Below the pieces are notes generated by a model that saw nothing but the letters and a program-made list of their open reading frames with translations, was not told where the DNA came from and did not search any database. A program made the position numbers and the translations under genes. A DNA stretch of 64,000 nucleotides from Spinactinospora alkalitolerans (GTDB lineage: Bacteria > Actinomycetota > Actinomycetes > Streptosporangiales > Streptosporangiaceae), in assembly GCF_013408795.1 (NCBI RefSeq), contig NZ_JACCCC010000001.1, forward strand, positions 3,100,001 through 3,164,000, in the 5' to 3' direction. Positions within the stretch are counted from its first letter, which is position 1. Every line of letters starts with the position of its first letter. Shown here one piece after another: positions 51,274-58,705 of this stretch.

Positions 51274-51530
51274 CCGTCCCCGCCCGCCCCGTGCCGCCGG
51301 CGCCCTCGGCGCCGGGGCGGGCGGCCTCCGTTCGCCTCATGCCTGTTACGTCGGTAATGTCACCTTCATCCCCCGATGTGGCACTGGACGCGGACGCGGT
51401 CACCGGTCGGCCGGCACCGTGCGGCCTTTCGGGCATACACGGCCGACAATGGCCACCCTGAGCGACCGACCCCCCACCGAAAGCGACGGGCCGCGACGCG
51501 CCCGCCCTCATATCCCTCCAGGAGGGGACC

Positions 51531-52967
51531 ATGACGAAACTCGACGAAACGGGCCCGCAGGTGCGGGACCGATCGGATCGATCCTGGCTCGACCGGTTTT
51601 TCTTCATCAGCGAGCGCGGCTCCGGCATCGGACGAGAGGTCCGCGGCGGCCTCACCACCTTCATGGCGATGGCCTACATCATCGTCCTCAACCCGATCAT
51701 CCTGGGCGGCGCCACCGACATCAACGGCGACAGCCTGAACGCGGCCCAGCTCACCACCATGACCGCGCTCTCGGCGGGCATCGTCACCATCCTCATGGGC
51801 GTCATCGGCCGGGCCCCCATCGCCCTGGCCGCCGCACTCGGCGTGATGGCCGTGGTCGCCTACCAGGCCGTGCCGCTGATGACCTGGCCCGAGGCGATGG
51901 GCCTGGTGGTCTGGCAGGGGATCATCATCATCCTGATGGTGGTCACCGGCATCCGCACCGCCGTGATGAACGCGCTCCCGCACGACCTGAAGGTGGCGAT
52001 CGGCGTCGGCATCGGCCTGTTCGTCGCCCTGATCGGGCTGGACAACGCGGGTTTCCTCAGCGCGGGCGACGGCAAACTGCTGCAGCTCGGCGCCGACGGC
52101 CACCTCTCCGGCTGGCCGATCACGGTGTTCATCATCGGGCTGCTCGTCTCGGGCGTGCTGCTGGCGCGCAGGGTCTCCGGCGCCATCTTCTACGGCATCA
52201 TCACCGCCACCGTCATCGCCGTCGTCGTGCACCAGGTCTTCGGCCTGGAGCCCGGGGCGTGGGGCGGCGGCGTGCCCGAGCCGCCCGACCAGCTCCTGGT
52301 GGCCCCCGACTTCGGGCTGCTCCTGCAGGTCGACATGTTCGGCGCCTGGTCCTCCGCCGGGGTGGCCAGCGCGGGGGTCATCCTGTTCACCCTGGTCCTG
52401 GCCGGCTTCTTCGACGCGCTGGGCACCATCCTGGCCGTCGGCGACAAGGCCGGCCTGACCGACCGCAACGGCCAGATGCCGCGCACCAACGAGATCCTGG
52501 CCATGGACGGCGTCGGCGCGGTCTCCGGCGGCCTCACCAGCTCCTCGGCCACCCTGGTGTTCGTGGAGTCCACAGCGGGGGTCACCGAGGGCGCCCGCAC
52601 CGGGCTGGCCAGCGTCGTCACCGGCGGGCTGTTCCTGGTGGCGATCCTGTTCGCCCCGGTCTTCGGCATGGTGCCGGCCCAGGCGGCCTCGGTCGCCCTG
52701 GTGCTGGTCGGCGCGATGATGATGATGGGCGTCGGCCGGATCGGCTGGGACGACATCACCGTCGCGATCCCCGCGTTCCTGACCATCTCGCTGATGGCGT
52801 TCACCTTCGACATCGCCAACGGCATCGGCGCCGGCATCGTCGTCTACACGGTGCTCAGGAGCGCCGTCGGCAGGCACCGCGAGGTGGGCTGGCTGATGTG
52901 GGTCCTGACGGGGGTCTTCGCGGTGCACTTCGGCATCACCGGGGTCGAGCACCTGCTCGGCGTCTGA
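51531..52967 (+). CDS. AzgA-like NCS2 purine permease
   Basis: A 478-residue transporter of the NCS2/AzgA branch, importing guanine, hypoxanthine or adenine with protons. GGLTTFMAMAYIIVLNPIILGG lies near residues 39-60. The second-repeat signature is FFDALGTILAVGDKAG near 297-312, followed by TSSSATLVFVESTAGVTEGARTGLA. About 13 membrane segments. The ATG at 51531 has GGAGGGGACC upstream. It has its own 288-bp upstream region after a terminator, so it is a separate transcript, probably also under PucR. It completes a purine-scavenging locus. Confidence 0.95.
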   Translation: MTKLDETGPQVRDRSDRSWLDRFFFISERGSGIGREVRGGLTTFMAMAYIIVLNPIILGGATDINGDSLNAAQLTTMTALSAGIVTILMGVIGRAPIALAAALGVMAVVAYQAVPLMTWPEAMGLVVWQGIIIILMVVTGIRTAVMNALPHDLKVAIGVGIGLFVALIGLDNAGFLSAGDGKLLQLGADGHLSGWPITVFIIGLLVSGVLLARRVSGAIFYGIITATVIAVVVHQVFGLEPGAWGGGVPEPPDQLLVAPDFGLLLQVDMFGAWSSAGVASAGVILFTLVLAGFFDALGTILAVGDKAGLTDRNGQMPRTNEILAMDGVGAVSGGLTSSSATLVFVESTAGVTEGARTGLASVVTGGLFLVAILFAPVFGMVPAQAASVALVLVGAMMMMGVGRIGWDDITVAIPAFLTISLMAFTFDIANGIGAGIVVYTVLRSAVGRHREVGWLMWVLTGVFAVHFGITGVEHLLGV

Positions 52968-52978
52968 CCGGCGTCCGG

Positions 52979-53082
52979 CGATCGGGTTCGCACAGGGGAG
53001 TCGGCCGTCGCGGTGCGCGCAGCGCCGGCGGTACAGCGGGCCCGGACCCTGGACTTCCCGCCTCGCCCCGCGAACGCGGCGG
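52979..53082 (+). repeat. Dispersed intergenic repeat A, copy 3
   Basis: This copy begins CGATCGGGTTCGCACAGGGG and continues with GTCGCGGTGCGCG, CAGCGCCGGCGGTACAGCG and CCCTGGACTTCCCGCCTCGC to GCGAACGCGGCGG, nearly identical to copy 1. It starts 12 bp after the permease stop, again between convergent genes. Confidence 0.8.
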
Positions 53083-53112
53083 CCAAGGCCTGCTGAGACG
53101 CCCCGCCGCACG

Positions 53113-53162
53113 CGGCGACGGCCGCGCCGCCCTCCACGTGGAGGGCGGCGCGGCCGTCGCCG
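53113..53162. terminator. 50-bp perfect palindrome
   Basis: Two 25-bp arms (CGGCGACGG...CCTCCAC and complement) meet at 53137/53138 without a loop. It lies in the gap between the convergent permease and D-Ala-D-Ala-ligase-like genes and is probably a bidirectional terminator. It is the longest perfect palindrome I found in the window. Confidence 0.8.
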
Positions 53163-53304
53163 TCCATGACCGCACGCGCGGTGACGGGGCGACGCGCGCG
53201 ACTGGTATGACACCCGCCCAACCAGCCCAGCGAGGTCGCGCACGTACTCACCCGGCTGTCCGGCCCCGTGCGCCCATATCGTGCCACATCCGGGCCGCGC
53301 CGCC

Positions 53305-54255
53305 TCAGCCGCGCAGCAGGGCCCGGTGGGCCAGTTCGCGGCAGACCACCGCGAAGTCGAGGTCGGCCGCCTGCACGGCCAGCGGGAGGGTGGAGGTGTC
53401 GGTCATGCCGGGGGCGACGTTGACCTCCAGGAACCGCACCCGGCCGTCGGCGCCGACGATCAGGTCGGTGCGGGAGACGTCGCGCAGGCCCAGCGCCCGG
53501 TGCGCGGTGATCGCCGCCTCGGCCGCCGCAGCGGCGACCTCCTCCCCCAGCCGCGCCGGGCTGAAGAACTCGGTGCGGCCGGCGGTGTAGCGCGCGGAGT
53601 AGTCGTAGACCCCGCCGTCGGGCACGATCTCCACGGCCGGCAGCGCGAACGGCCCCTCGCCGAGGTCGAGCACGCCGACGGCGATCTCGGTGCCGTCCAC
53701 GCGCTCCTCGATCAGCGCGGTGTCGCTGTAGGCGAAGCAGCTCACCAGCGCCGCCGACAGCTCCTGGGCCGTGTTCACCGCGGTGGCGCCGAACGCCGAG
53801 CCGCCCTGGTCGGGCTTGACGAACAGCGGCAGGCCGAGCGCGTCGACGACGCGCTCCAGCACCGCGGGCGCGCCCAGGTCGTGGAAGATCGACTTGGGCA
53901 GCGCCACGCCGCGCGGCACGGCGATGCCGCGCTCGGCGACCAGCGCCTTGGCGATCGGCTTGGCGAAGGCGGCCCGGCACGCCTGGGGCCGCGCGCCCAC
54001 ATAGGGCACGCCGCTGAGCTCCAGGATCTCGCGGATGGAGCCGTCCTCGCCGGAGGCGCCGTGCAGGACGGGGAACACCACCTGCGGCGAATCGCCGGCG
54101 AGCCTGCCCAGCAGCCCCGAACCCGCGTCGGCGATCTGCACCTCGATACCCAGACGGCGCAGGGCTTCGGCCACCCGCCGCCCCGAGCGCAGCGACACCT
54201 CGTGCTCGGGGGACATCCCGCCCGCCAGCACGAGCACCCGGTCGAGATCGGCCAC
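53305..54255 (-). CDS. D-alanine--D-alanine ligase family ATP-grasp protein
   Basis: A 316-residue ATP-grasp ligase that joins two D-alanines for peptidoglycan, or a related reaction. It has LAGGMSPEHEVSLRSG near residues 9-24. VFPVLHGASGEDGSIREILELSGVPYVG lies near 60-87, and FVKPDQGGSAFGAT near 150-163. The C-terminal ends in LEVNVAPGMTDTSTLP, the ligand loop (Ddl usually has EVNT.PG). The GTG at 54255 follows AAGGAAGGCAGG. It is shorter than housekeeping Ddl (about 350-370), so it may be a second, DdlB-like ligase. It lies 50 bp downstream of the aminotransferase gene on the same strand. Confidence 0.85.
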   Translation of the reverse strand: MADLDRVLVLAGGMSPEHEVSLRSGRRVAEALRRLGIEVQIADAGSGLLGRLAGDSPQVVFPVLHGASGEDGSIREILELSGVPYVGARPQACRAAFAKPIAKALVAERGIAVPRGVALPKSIFHDLGAPAVLERVVDALGLPLFVKPDQGGSAFGATAVNTAQELSAALVSCFAYSDTALIEERVDGTEIAVGVLDLGEGPFALPAVEIVPDGGVYDYSARYTAGRTEFFSPARLGEEVAAAAAEAAITAHRALGLRDVSRTDLIVGADGRVRFLEVNVAPGMTDTSTLPLAVQAADLDFAVVCRELAHRALLRG

Positions 54256-54307
54256 GGTCCTGCCTTCCTTCTGTCCTGCGTCGACTGTCACGGCCGCGCC
54301 CCGCGCC

Positions 54308-55633
54308 TCAAGGGAGATCGGGGGCCGGCACGTCGCTGCCGCCGGTCGGCGGCGCGGAGGCGCTGCCGAACGTATCACGCAGCGCGGTCTCGGCCTCGAT
54401 GACGCCCACCAGGCGCCGCACGCCCTCCCGGATCTGCTCGGGCGTGGGGTAGCAGAACGACAGGCGCATGTTGCGGTGGCCGTCGTCGCCGGCGTAGAAG
54501 CCGGTCCCCGGCACGTAGGCGACCCGCTCGTTGACCGCGCGCGGCAGCATGGACTTGGCGTCCAGCCCCTCCGGCAGCGTCACCCAGACGAAGAAGCCGC
54601 CCTGGGGCCGGGTCCAGGTGGTGCCGGCCGGCATGAGCGCCTCCAGCGCGCCCATCATCGCGTCGCGGCGCCCGCGGTACATCTCGTTGAAGTCCTTGAT
54701 CTGCTCCCGCCAGGGGTGGGCGGCGAGGTAGCGGCCCACGACCATCTGGTTGAAGGTGGAGTGGCTGAGCATCGCCGACTCGGCGGCCAGCACGAGCTTG
54801 GCGCGCACCGCCGAGGGGGCCAGCGCCCAGCCGATCCGGAACCCCGGCGACAGCGTCTTGGAGAAGGATCCCAGGTAGATGACGTTGTCGGGGGCGTCGG
54901 CGCGCAGCGCCCGCACCGGCTCGCCCTCGTAGCGCAGCAGGCCGTAGGGGTTGTCCTCCAGCACCAGCAGCCCGTACCTGTGGCAGATCTCCAGCACCCG
55001 CCGCCGGCGCTCGGCGGTCAGCGTGACGCCGGCGGGGTTCTGGAAATTGGGGACGGTGTAGAAGAACTTCACCCGGTGCCCGGCGGCGGTCAGGTCGGCG
55101 AGGTTCTCCTCCAGCGCCTCGGGGATGACGCCGTCGTCGTCCATGGCGACGTGCCGGATGTCGGCCTGGAAGGCGGCGAAGGTGTTGATGGCGGTGACGT
55201 AGGTGGGCGCCTCGGCCAGGACCACGTCGCCCGGGTCGACGAAGACGCGGGTGATCAGGTCGAGCGCCTGCTGGGAGCCGACGGTGACGATGACGTCGTC
55301 GGCGGCGGCCTCGATGCCCTCGAGGCTCATGACCTCGCAGATCCGCTCGCGCAGCACCGGGTCGCCCTGGGCCGAGCCGTACTGCAGGGCCGTGGCCCCC
55401 TGGTCGGTGACGACCTGGCGCACGATCTCGCTGATGGACTCCAGCGGCAGCGCGCTGACGTTGGGCATGCCGCCGGCGAGGGAGACCACCTCGGGGCGGG
55501 ACGCGACGGCGAACAGTGCCCGGACCTCCGATGCCACCATGCCCTGTGCCCGTGCGGCGTAGGCGCCGACGTAGGGGTCGATGCGCGAGCCCTGCGGCGA
55601 GGGCTGCCGGTGGGATTCGGGATCAACGGACAC
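54308..55633 (-). CDS. PLP-dependent class I/II aminotransferase
   Basis: A 441-residue fold-type I aminotransferase of the LysN/2-aminoadipate-transaminase-like (MocR-catalytic-domain-like) group. It has VVSLAGGMPNVSALPLESI near residues 49-67 and LQYGSAQGDPVLRERI near 83-98. NFQNPAGVTLTAERR lies near 195-209, and the PLP-lysine in SFSKTLSPGFRIGW near 253-266. The GTG at 55633, with GGAGG upstream, is the start; the long Arg-rich upstream frame is spurious. It is upstream of and codirectional with the Ddl-like gene, so a link to D-amino-acid or cell-wall supply is possible but unproven. Confidence 0.92.
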   Translation of the reverse strand: MSVDPESHRQPSPQGSRIDPYVGAYAARAQGMVASEVRALFAVASRPEVVSLAGGMPNVSALPLESISEIVRQVVTDQGATALQYGSAQGDPVLRERICEVMSLEGIEAAADDVIVTVGSQQALDLITRVFVDPGDVVLAEAPTYVTAINTFAAFQADIRHVAMDDDGVIPEALEENLADLTAAGHRVKFFYTVPNFQNPAGVTLTAERRRRVLEICHRYGLLVLEDNPYGLLRYEGEPVRALRADAPDNVIYLGSFSKTLSPGFRIGWALAPSAVRAKLVLAAESAMLSHSTFNQMVVGRYLAAHPWREQIKDFNEMYRGRRDAMMGALEALMPAGTTWTRPQGGFFVWVTLPEGLDAKSMLPRAVNERVAYVPGTGFYAGDDGHRNMRLSFCYPTPEQIREGVRRLVGVIEAETALRDTFGSASAPPTGGSDVPAPDLP

Positions 55634-55902
55634 GATCCACCTCCGCTTTCGGGAGCGTTCTCGGCTGGGCGGCCGCGGGGACACCGGCGCCGCGATCGGC
55701 GTCCGGGCCGGCGCGGGGAGCGGGCGGTCGGCACGGACGCCTGGCGGCGCCCGGCAGCGCGCCGGTGCGCTGACACCCTGCTGGACGACCCAGGAATTGT
55801 CAGCAAGTGTACGCACCGGCGCCCCGGAACGGGCCGGTGCCCCGTCGCCGACCGGGTCCGGAGAGCCGAATAGGCCCGTCGGCGGGCGGGCATCCTGGAG
55901 GG

Positions 55903-56637
55903 ATGGACCAACCGGAACTGCGCGTGCGCTTCGCCGCCGAACTGCGGTTCTTCCTTCCGCCGCGGCACCGGCGCGTCGACCTGCGCGTCGCCCACGACGC
56001 GACGTCGTCGCTGGGGCACGTGGTCGAGTCGGCCGGCGTCCCGCTCCCCGAGGTCGGCCGCATGCTCGTCGACGGCGAGGAGGTCCCGCCGTCGCACCGG
56101 CCCGGTCCCGGCGCCACCGTGGACGTCCACGCGGTGCGGCGGCCGCAGGAGGTGCCGTTCTCCGCGCCGCGCTTCGTCCTGGACGTCCACCTCGGCGCGC
56201 TGGCGCGGAGGCTGCGGCTGGTCGGCGTGGACACCGCCTACCGCAACGACCGCGACGACGACGCCCTGGTCGACCAGGCCAACGAGGAGCAGCGGGTGCT
56301 GCTGACCCAGGACCGCCGGCTGCTGCACCGCAGGCGCCTGCGGGCCGGGGCCTACGTCCGCGGCGCCGACCCGGACCGGCAGTTCGACGACGTCCTCGAC
56401 CGCTTCGCGCCGCCGCTGGCCCCGTGGAGCCGCTGCACGGCCTGCAACGGGGCGGTGCTCCCGGTGCGCAAGGAGGACGTCGCCGACATGCTGGAGCCGG
56501 GCACCCGGGCGAACTACGACACCTTCGCCCAGTGCCGCGACTGCGGGCGGCTCTACTGGCCCGGCGCCCACCACCGGCGGCTCGCGGCCCTCGTCGCCGC
56601 GGCCGGGGAGACCGTCTCGCGCCGGGCGGCCCCGTGA
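55903..56637 (+). CDS. Mut7-C RNase-domain protein with ubiquitin-like N-terminus
   Basis: A 244-residue two-domain protein. The N-terminal beta-grasp (Mut7-C_ub, about 5-80) reads VRFAAELRFFLPP...GVPLPEVGRMLVDGEEVPP. The PIN-like Mut7-C domain (about 90-240) has RFVLDVHLGALARRLRLVGVDTAYRND and LLTQDRRLLHRR. A zinc ribbon is formed by CTAC and CRDC (near 180-225). Predicted to cleave RNA or bind it with the beta-grasp as a partner module; experimental knowledge of the family is scant. ATG at 55903 with GGAGG 4 nt before it. Divergent from the aminotransferase. Confidence 0.9.
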   Translation: MDQPELRVRFAAELRFFLPPRHRRVDLRVAHDATSSLGHVVESAGVPLPEVGRMLVDGEEVPPSHRPGPGATVDVHAVRRPQEVPFSAPRFVLDVHLGALARRLRLVGVDTAYRNDRDDDALVDQANEEQRVLLTQDRRLLHRRRLRAGAYVRGADPDRQFDDVLDRFAPPLAPWSRCTACNGAVLPVRKEDVADMLEPGTRANYDTFAQCRDCGRLYWPGAHHRRLAALVAAAGETVSRRAAP

Positions 56638-56691
56638 CGCCCCGCCGTCGGCGCCCCCGGCCCGGGAACGCGGTACGCGGCACGCGGGGCA

Positions 56692-56742
56692 TTGTCCGGC
56701 GGACTTCAGTGCAGTAGGTTCATGATTATCAATAGCACTGAA
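56692..56742 (+). promoter_or_regulatory. LLM-gene promoter with operator and inverted repeat
   Basis: A -35 TTGTCC (56692-56697) and -10 TAGGTT (56715-56720) are 17 bp apart. TCATGATTATCA (56720-56731) covers the predicted start and matches 12 bases of the palindrome at 61238-61252 in reverse complement. In addition TTCAGTGC (56705-56712) and GCACTGAA (56735-56742) form a perfect 8-bp dyad around it. Confidence 0.68.
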
Positions 56743-56755
56743 AAGAGGGAGTGAC

Positions 56756-57766
56756 GTGTCCCTGAAGTTCGGCCTCGCCGTCATGAACGACTTCCCGCCG
56801 GACGTGGTGCCGGCCGACCGCATCGCGGCGCTGCGCGAGCAGGTGCGGGCCGCCCGCGACGCGGGCATCTCCTCCGTCTGGGTGCTGCAGCACTACCTCG
56901 GCAACATGCCCACGCTCCAGCCGGTGCCGCTGCTGGCCGCACTGGCCCGGGACGCCGGCGAGATGGCGCTGGGCACCAACATGTTCATCCTGCCCCTGCG
57001 GCATCCGGTCGAGGTGGCCGAGGAGTTCGCGACGCTCGACCACATCACGGGCGGGCGCGCCGTCGCCGGGTTCGGGATGGGCTACCGCGAGAACGAGTTC
57101 GCGTCGTTCGGCGTGGCGCTGGAGGACCGGATCCAGCGCTACGAGGAGGGCGTCGGCCTGATCCGGAGCCTGTGGTCGGGAGAGCCGACGACGTTCGAAG
57201 GGAAGCACTTCCGCGTCGAGGACCAGCGCATCGGCCTCGAACCGGTCCAGCAGGGCGGGCCGCCGATCTGGGTCGGTGCGGGGCCGCACCGGACGGGAGC
57301 CCACCGCGCGGCGCGGCTCGGCGACGCGTGGATCGTTCCGCCGCACGTCACGCCGGAGCGGCTGGAGGCCGTCCTCGGGCACTACCGGGCCGAGCGCGAA
57401 CGCCTCGGCCGCGGCGCCTCCGAGCTCGTCGTGCGCAGGGAGCTCGTGCTCGACGAGGACGCCGAGCGGGCCCGCGCCATCGGGATCCGGGCGCGCGGCG
57501 CGCTCACCCGCAGGTACGCCGCCTTCAACCCGCCCGAGCAGGGCGGGAACTACCGCCACCTGGAGACGGACAAGGCCGCCGAGGAGGTGGCGGACGCCTC
57601 CTACCTCTTCACCGACCCCGCCGGCGCCGTCGCGGCGCTGAAGGAGCTGGAACGGCGGGGCCTGACCTACGTCATCCTGCGGATGCAGTGGTACGACCTC
57701 GGCCAGGAGCAGGTGCTCCGGACGCTGGAGACGTTCAGGAACGAGGTGCTGCCCGCGTTCCGCTGA
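56756..57766 (+). CDS. LLM-class flavin/F420-dependent oxidoreductase
   Basis: A 336-residue luciferase-like TIM barrel using FMN or F420. It has ALGTNMFILPLRHPVEVAEEFATLDHITGGRAVAGFGMGYRENEF at residues 71-115, the core of the family. PPIWVGAGPHRTGAHRAARLGDAW follows near 169-192. Such enzymes oxidise or monooxygenate small carbonyl compounds. It heads the acyl-CoA catabolic region and shares its operator-like sequence, so it probably acts early or in a side reaction of that pathway. GTG start at 56756, with GAGGGAG upstream. Confidence 0.92.
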   Translation: MSLKFGLAVMNDFPPDVVPADRIAALREQVRAARDAGISSVWVLQHYLGNMPTLQPVPLLAALARDAGEMALGTNMFILPLRHPVEVAEEFATLDHITGGRAVAGFGMGYRENEFASFGVALEDRIQRYEEGVGLIRSLWSGEPTTFEGKHFRVEDQRIGLEPVQQGGPPIWVGAGPHRTGAHRAARLGDAWIVPPHVTPERLEAVLGHYRAERERLGRGASELVVRRELVLDEDAERARAIGIRARGALTRRYAAFNPPEQGGNYRHLETDKAAEEVADASYLFTDPAGAVAALKELERRGLTYVILRMQWYDLGQEQVLRTLETFRNEVLPAFR

Positions 57767-57775
57767 GCCCCGGCG

Positions 57776-57797
57776 GGCCCTCCCCGGTGGAGGGAGG
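57776..57797. terminator. Short bidirectional hairpin
   Basis: CCCTCC and GGAGGG pair across CCGGT in the 33-bp gap between the convergent LLM and GntR genes. Small, but well placed for both. Confidence 0.55.
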
Positions 57798-57799
57798 GT

Positions 57800-58546
57800 C
57801 TAGCCCATCACCTGGCTCCAGGAGACCTCCTGGGTGAGCAGGTCGGGGTACTTCACCTCGGCGTAGCGGACGTATTCGAGGATGTGGTCGCGCATCGCCT
57901 CGCCGGCCTGGGCGGAGTCGCGCGCGCTCAGCGCCCGGTAGACCCTTTCGTGGGCCTCCAGGATCGCGCTGCGGCGGTGGGCGGGGTAGTCGATGCCCAG
58001 GACCGTGCCGTCGAGCATGCCCAGGATGGCATCGACGAGGTGCCCGAAGAGCGCGTTGCCGGAGGACCAGGCGATGATGTCGTGGAAGCCCTTGTTGGCC
58101 TCCAGGAAGATCACGCGGTCCTCGATGTTGTCGCGCATGGTCGTGACGGAGTCGGCCAGGCGGGCGACGGCGTCGTCGTCCATCCGGTCGGCGGCGAGGG
58201 TGGCCATCACCGGCTCGAAGGCGCTGCGGGCCTCCATGATGACCCGGTAGGGCGCCTGGGCGAACTGCAGAAGCAGCATCAGGTTGGCCGCGAGGTGGGT
58301 GGAGTCGGGGCTGGCCACGACCGGCCCGCCGCCCGGCCCCGGCTTGAGGGTCAGGGCCCCCTGGAGCTCCAGATAGCGCAGGGCCTCCCGCAGGGTCCCC
58401 CGCCCGACGTTGTACTCATCGAGCATGATGCGCTCCGACGGCAGCTTGTCGCCGGCGGTGAGGCTCTGGTCCTTCATGTCGGCGACGATGCGCTGCGCGA
58501 TGATCATCGCCGTCTTCTGGGGTCGCGCCCGGTTCGCAACTACCAC
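57800..58546 (-). CDS. FadR/FCD-type GntR regulator
   Basis: A 248-residue GntR regulator. The winged helix (about 12-78) reads GDKLPSERIMLDEYNVGRGTLREALRYLELQGAL at residues 32-65. An FCD domain (about 95-230) follows, with NKGFHDIIAWSSGN and HRRSAILEAHERVYRAL supplying the metal-site histidines. The GTG at 58546 follows AAAGGAACG. It lies in the middle of the acyl-CoA genes, whose control regions share a palindrome; a 15-bp version lies just downstream of its own -10 box. It likely represses the locus and itself, released by an acyl-CoA or organic acid. Confidence 0.93.
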   Translation of the reverse strand: MVVANRARPQKTAMIIAQRIVADMKDQSLTAGDKLPSERIMLDEYNVGRGTLREALRYLELQGALTLKPGPGGGPVVASPDSTHLAANLMLLLQFAQAPYRVIMEARSAFEPVMATLAADRMDDDAVARLADSVTTMRDNIEDRVIFLEANKGFHDIIAWSSGNALFGHLVDAILGMLDGTVLGIDYPAHRRSAILEAHERVYRALSARDSAQAGEAMRDHILEYVRYAEVKYPDLLTQEVSWSQVMG

Positions 58547-58591
58547 GTCATCGTTCCTTTGCAGACCAGCGGGAAACCCCGGGACGAAAAT

Positions 58592-58615
58592 CCATGCATA
58601 TCATCAACAAGTATA
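58592..58615 (-). promoter_or_regulatory. GntR -10 box and operator-like palindrome
   Basis: On the minus strand a -10 box TATACT (58615-58610) is followed 3 nt later by TGATGATATGCATGG (58606-58592). That matches 11 of 15 bases of TCATGATAATCATGA at 61238-61252. The site would overlap the transcription start. No good -35 box is seen. Confidence 0.55.
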
Positions 58616-58668
58616 GGTGCCCGCTGCTGTGCGTAGGCTAACGCGTCGAAATCGCACACGGAGAGTTC

Positions 58669-58686
58669 CGGGGCCGCGGGGCCCCG
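58669..58686 (-). terminator. Terminator hairpin after the ligase gene
   Basis: CGGGGCC (58669-58675) pairs with GGCCCCG (58680-58686) around GCGG. It is 20 nt past the ligase stop in its transcription direction. Confidence 0.55.
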
Positions 58687-58705
58687 CCGGAGGGACCCCG
58701 CGTTC

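Noticed and set aside
53305-56637. A vancomycin-resistance-like (van) cluster, because of the Ddl-like ligase
   Set aside because: No VanX, VanH or VanS/R homologue is adjacent; only an aminotransferase and a Mut7-C protein lie next to it.
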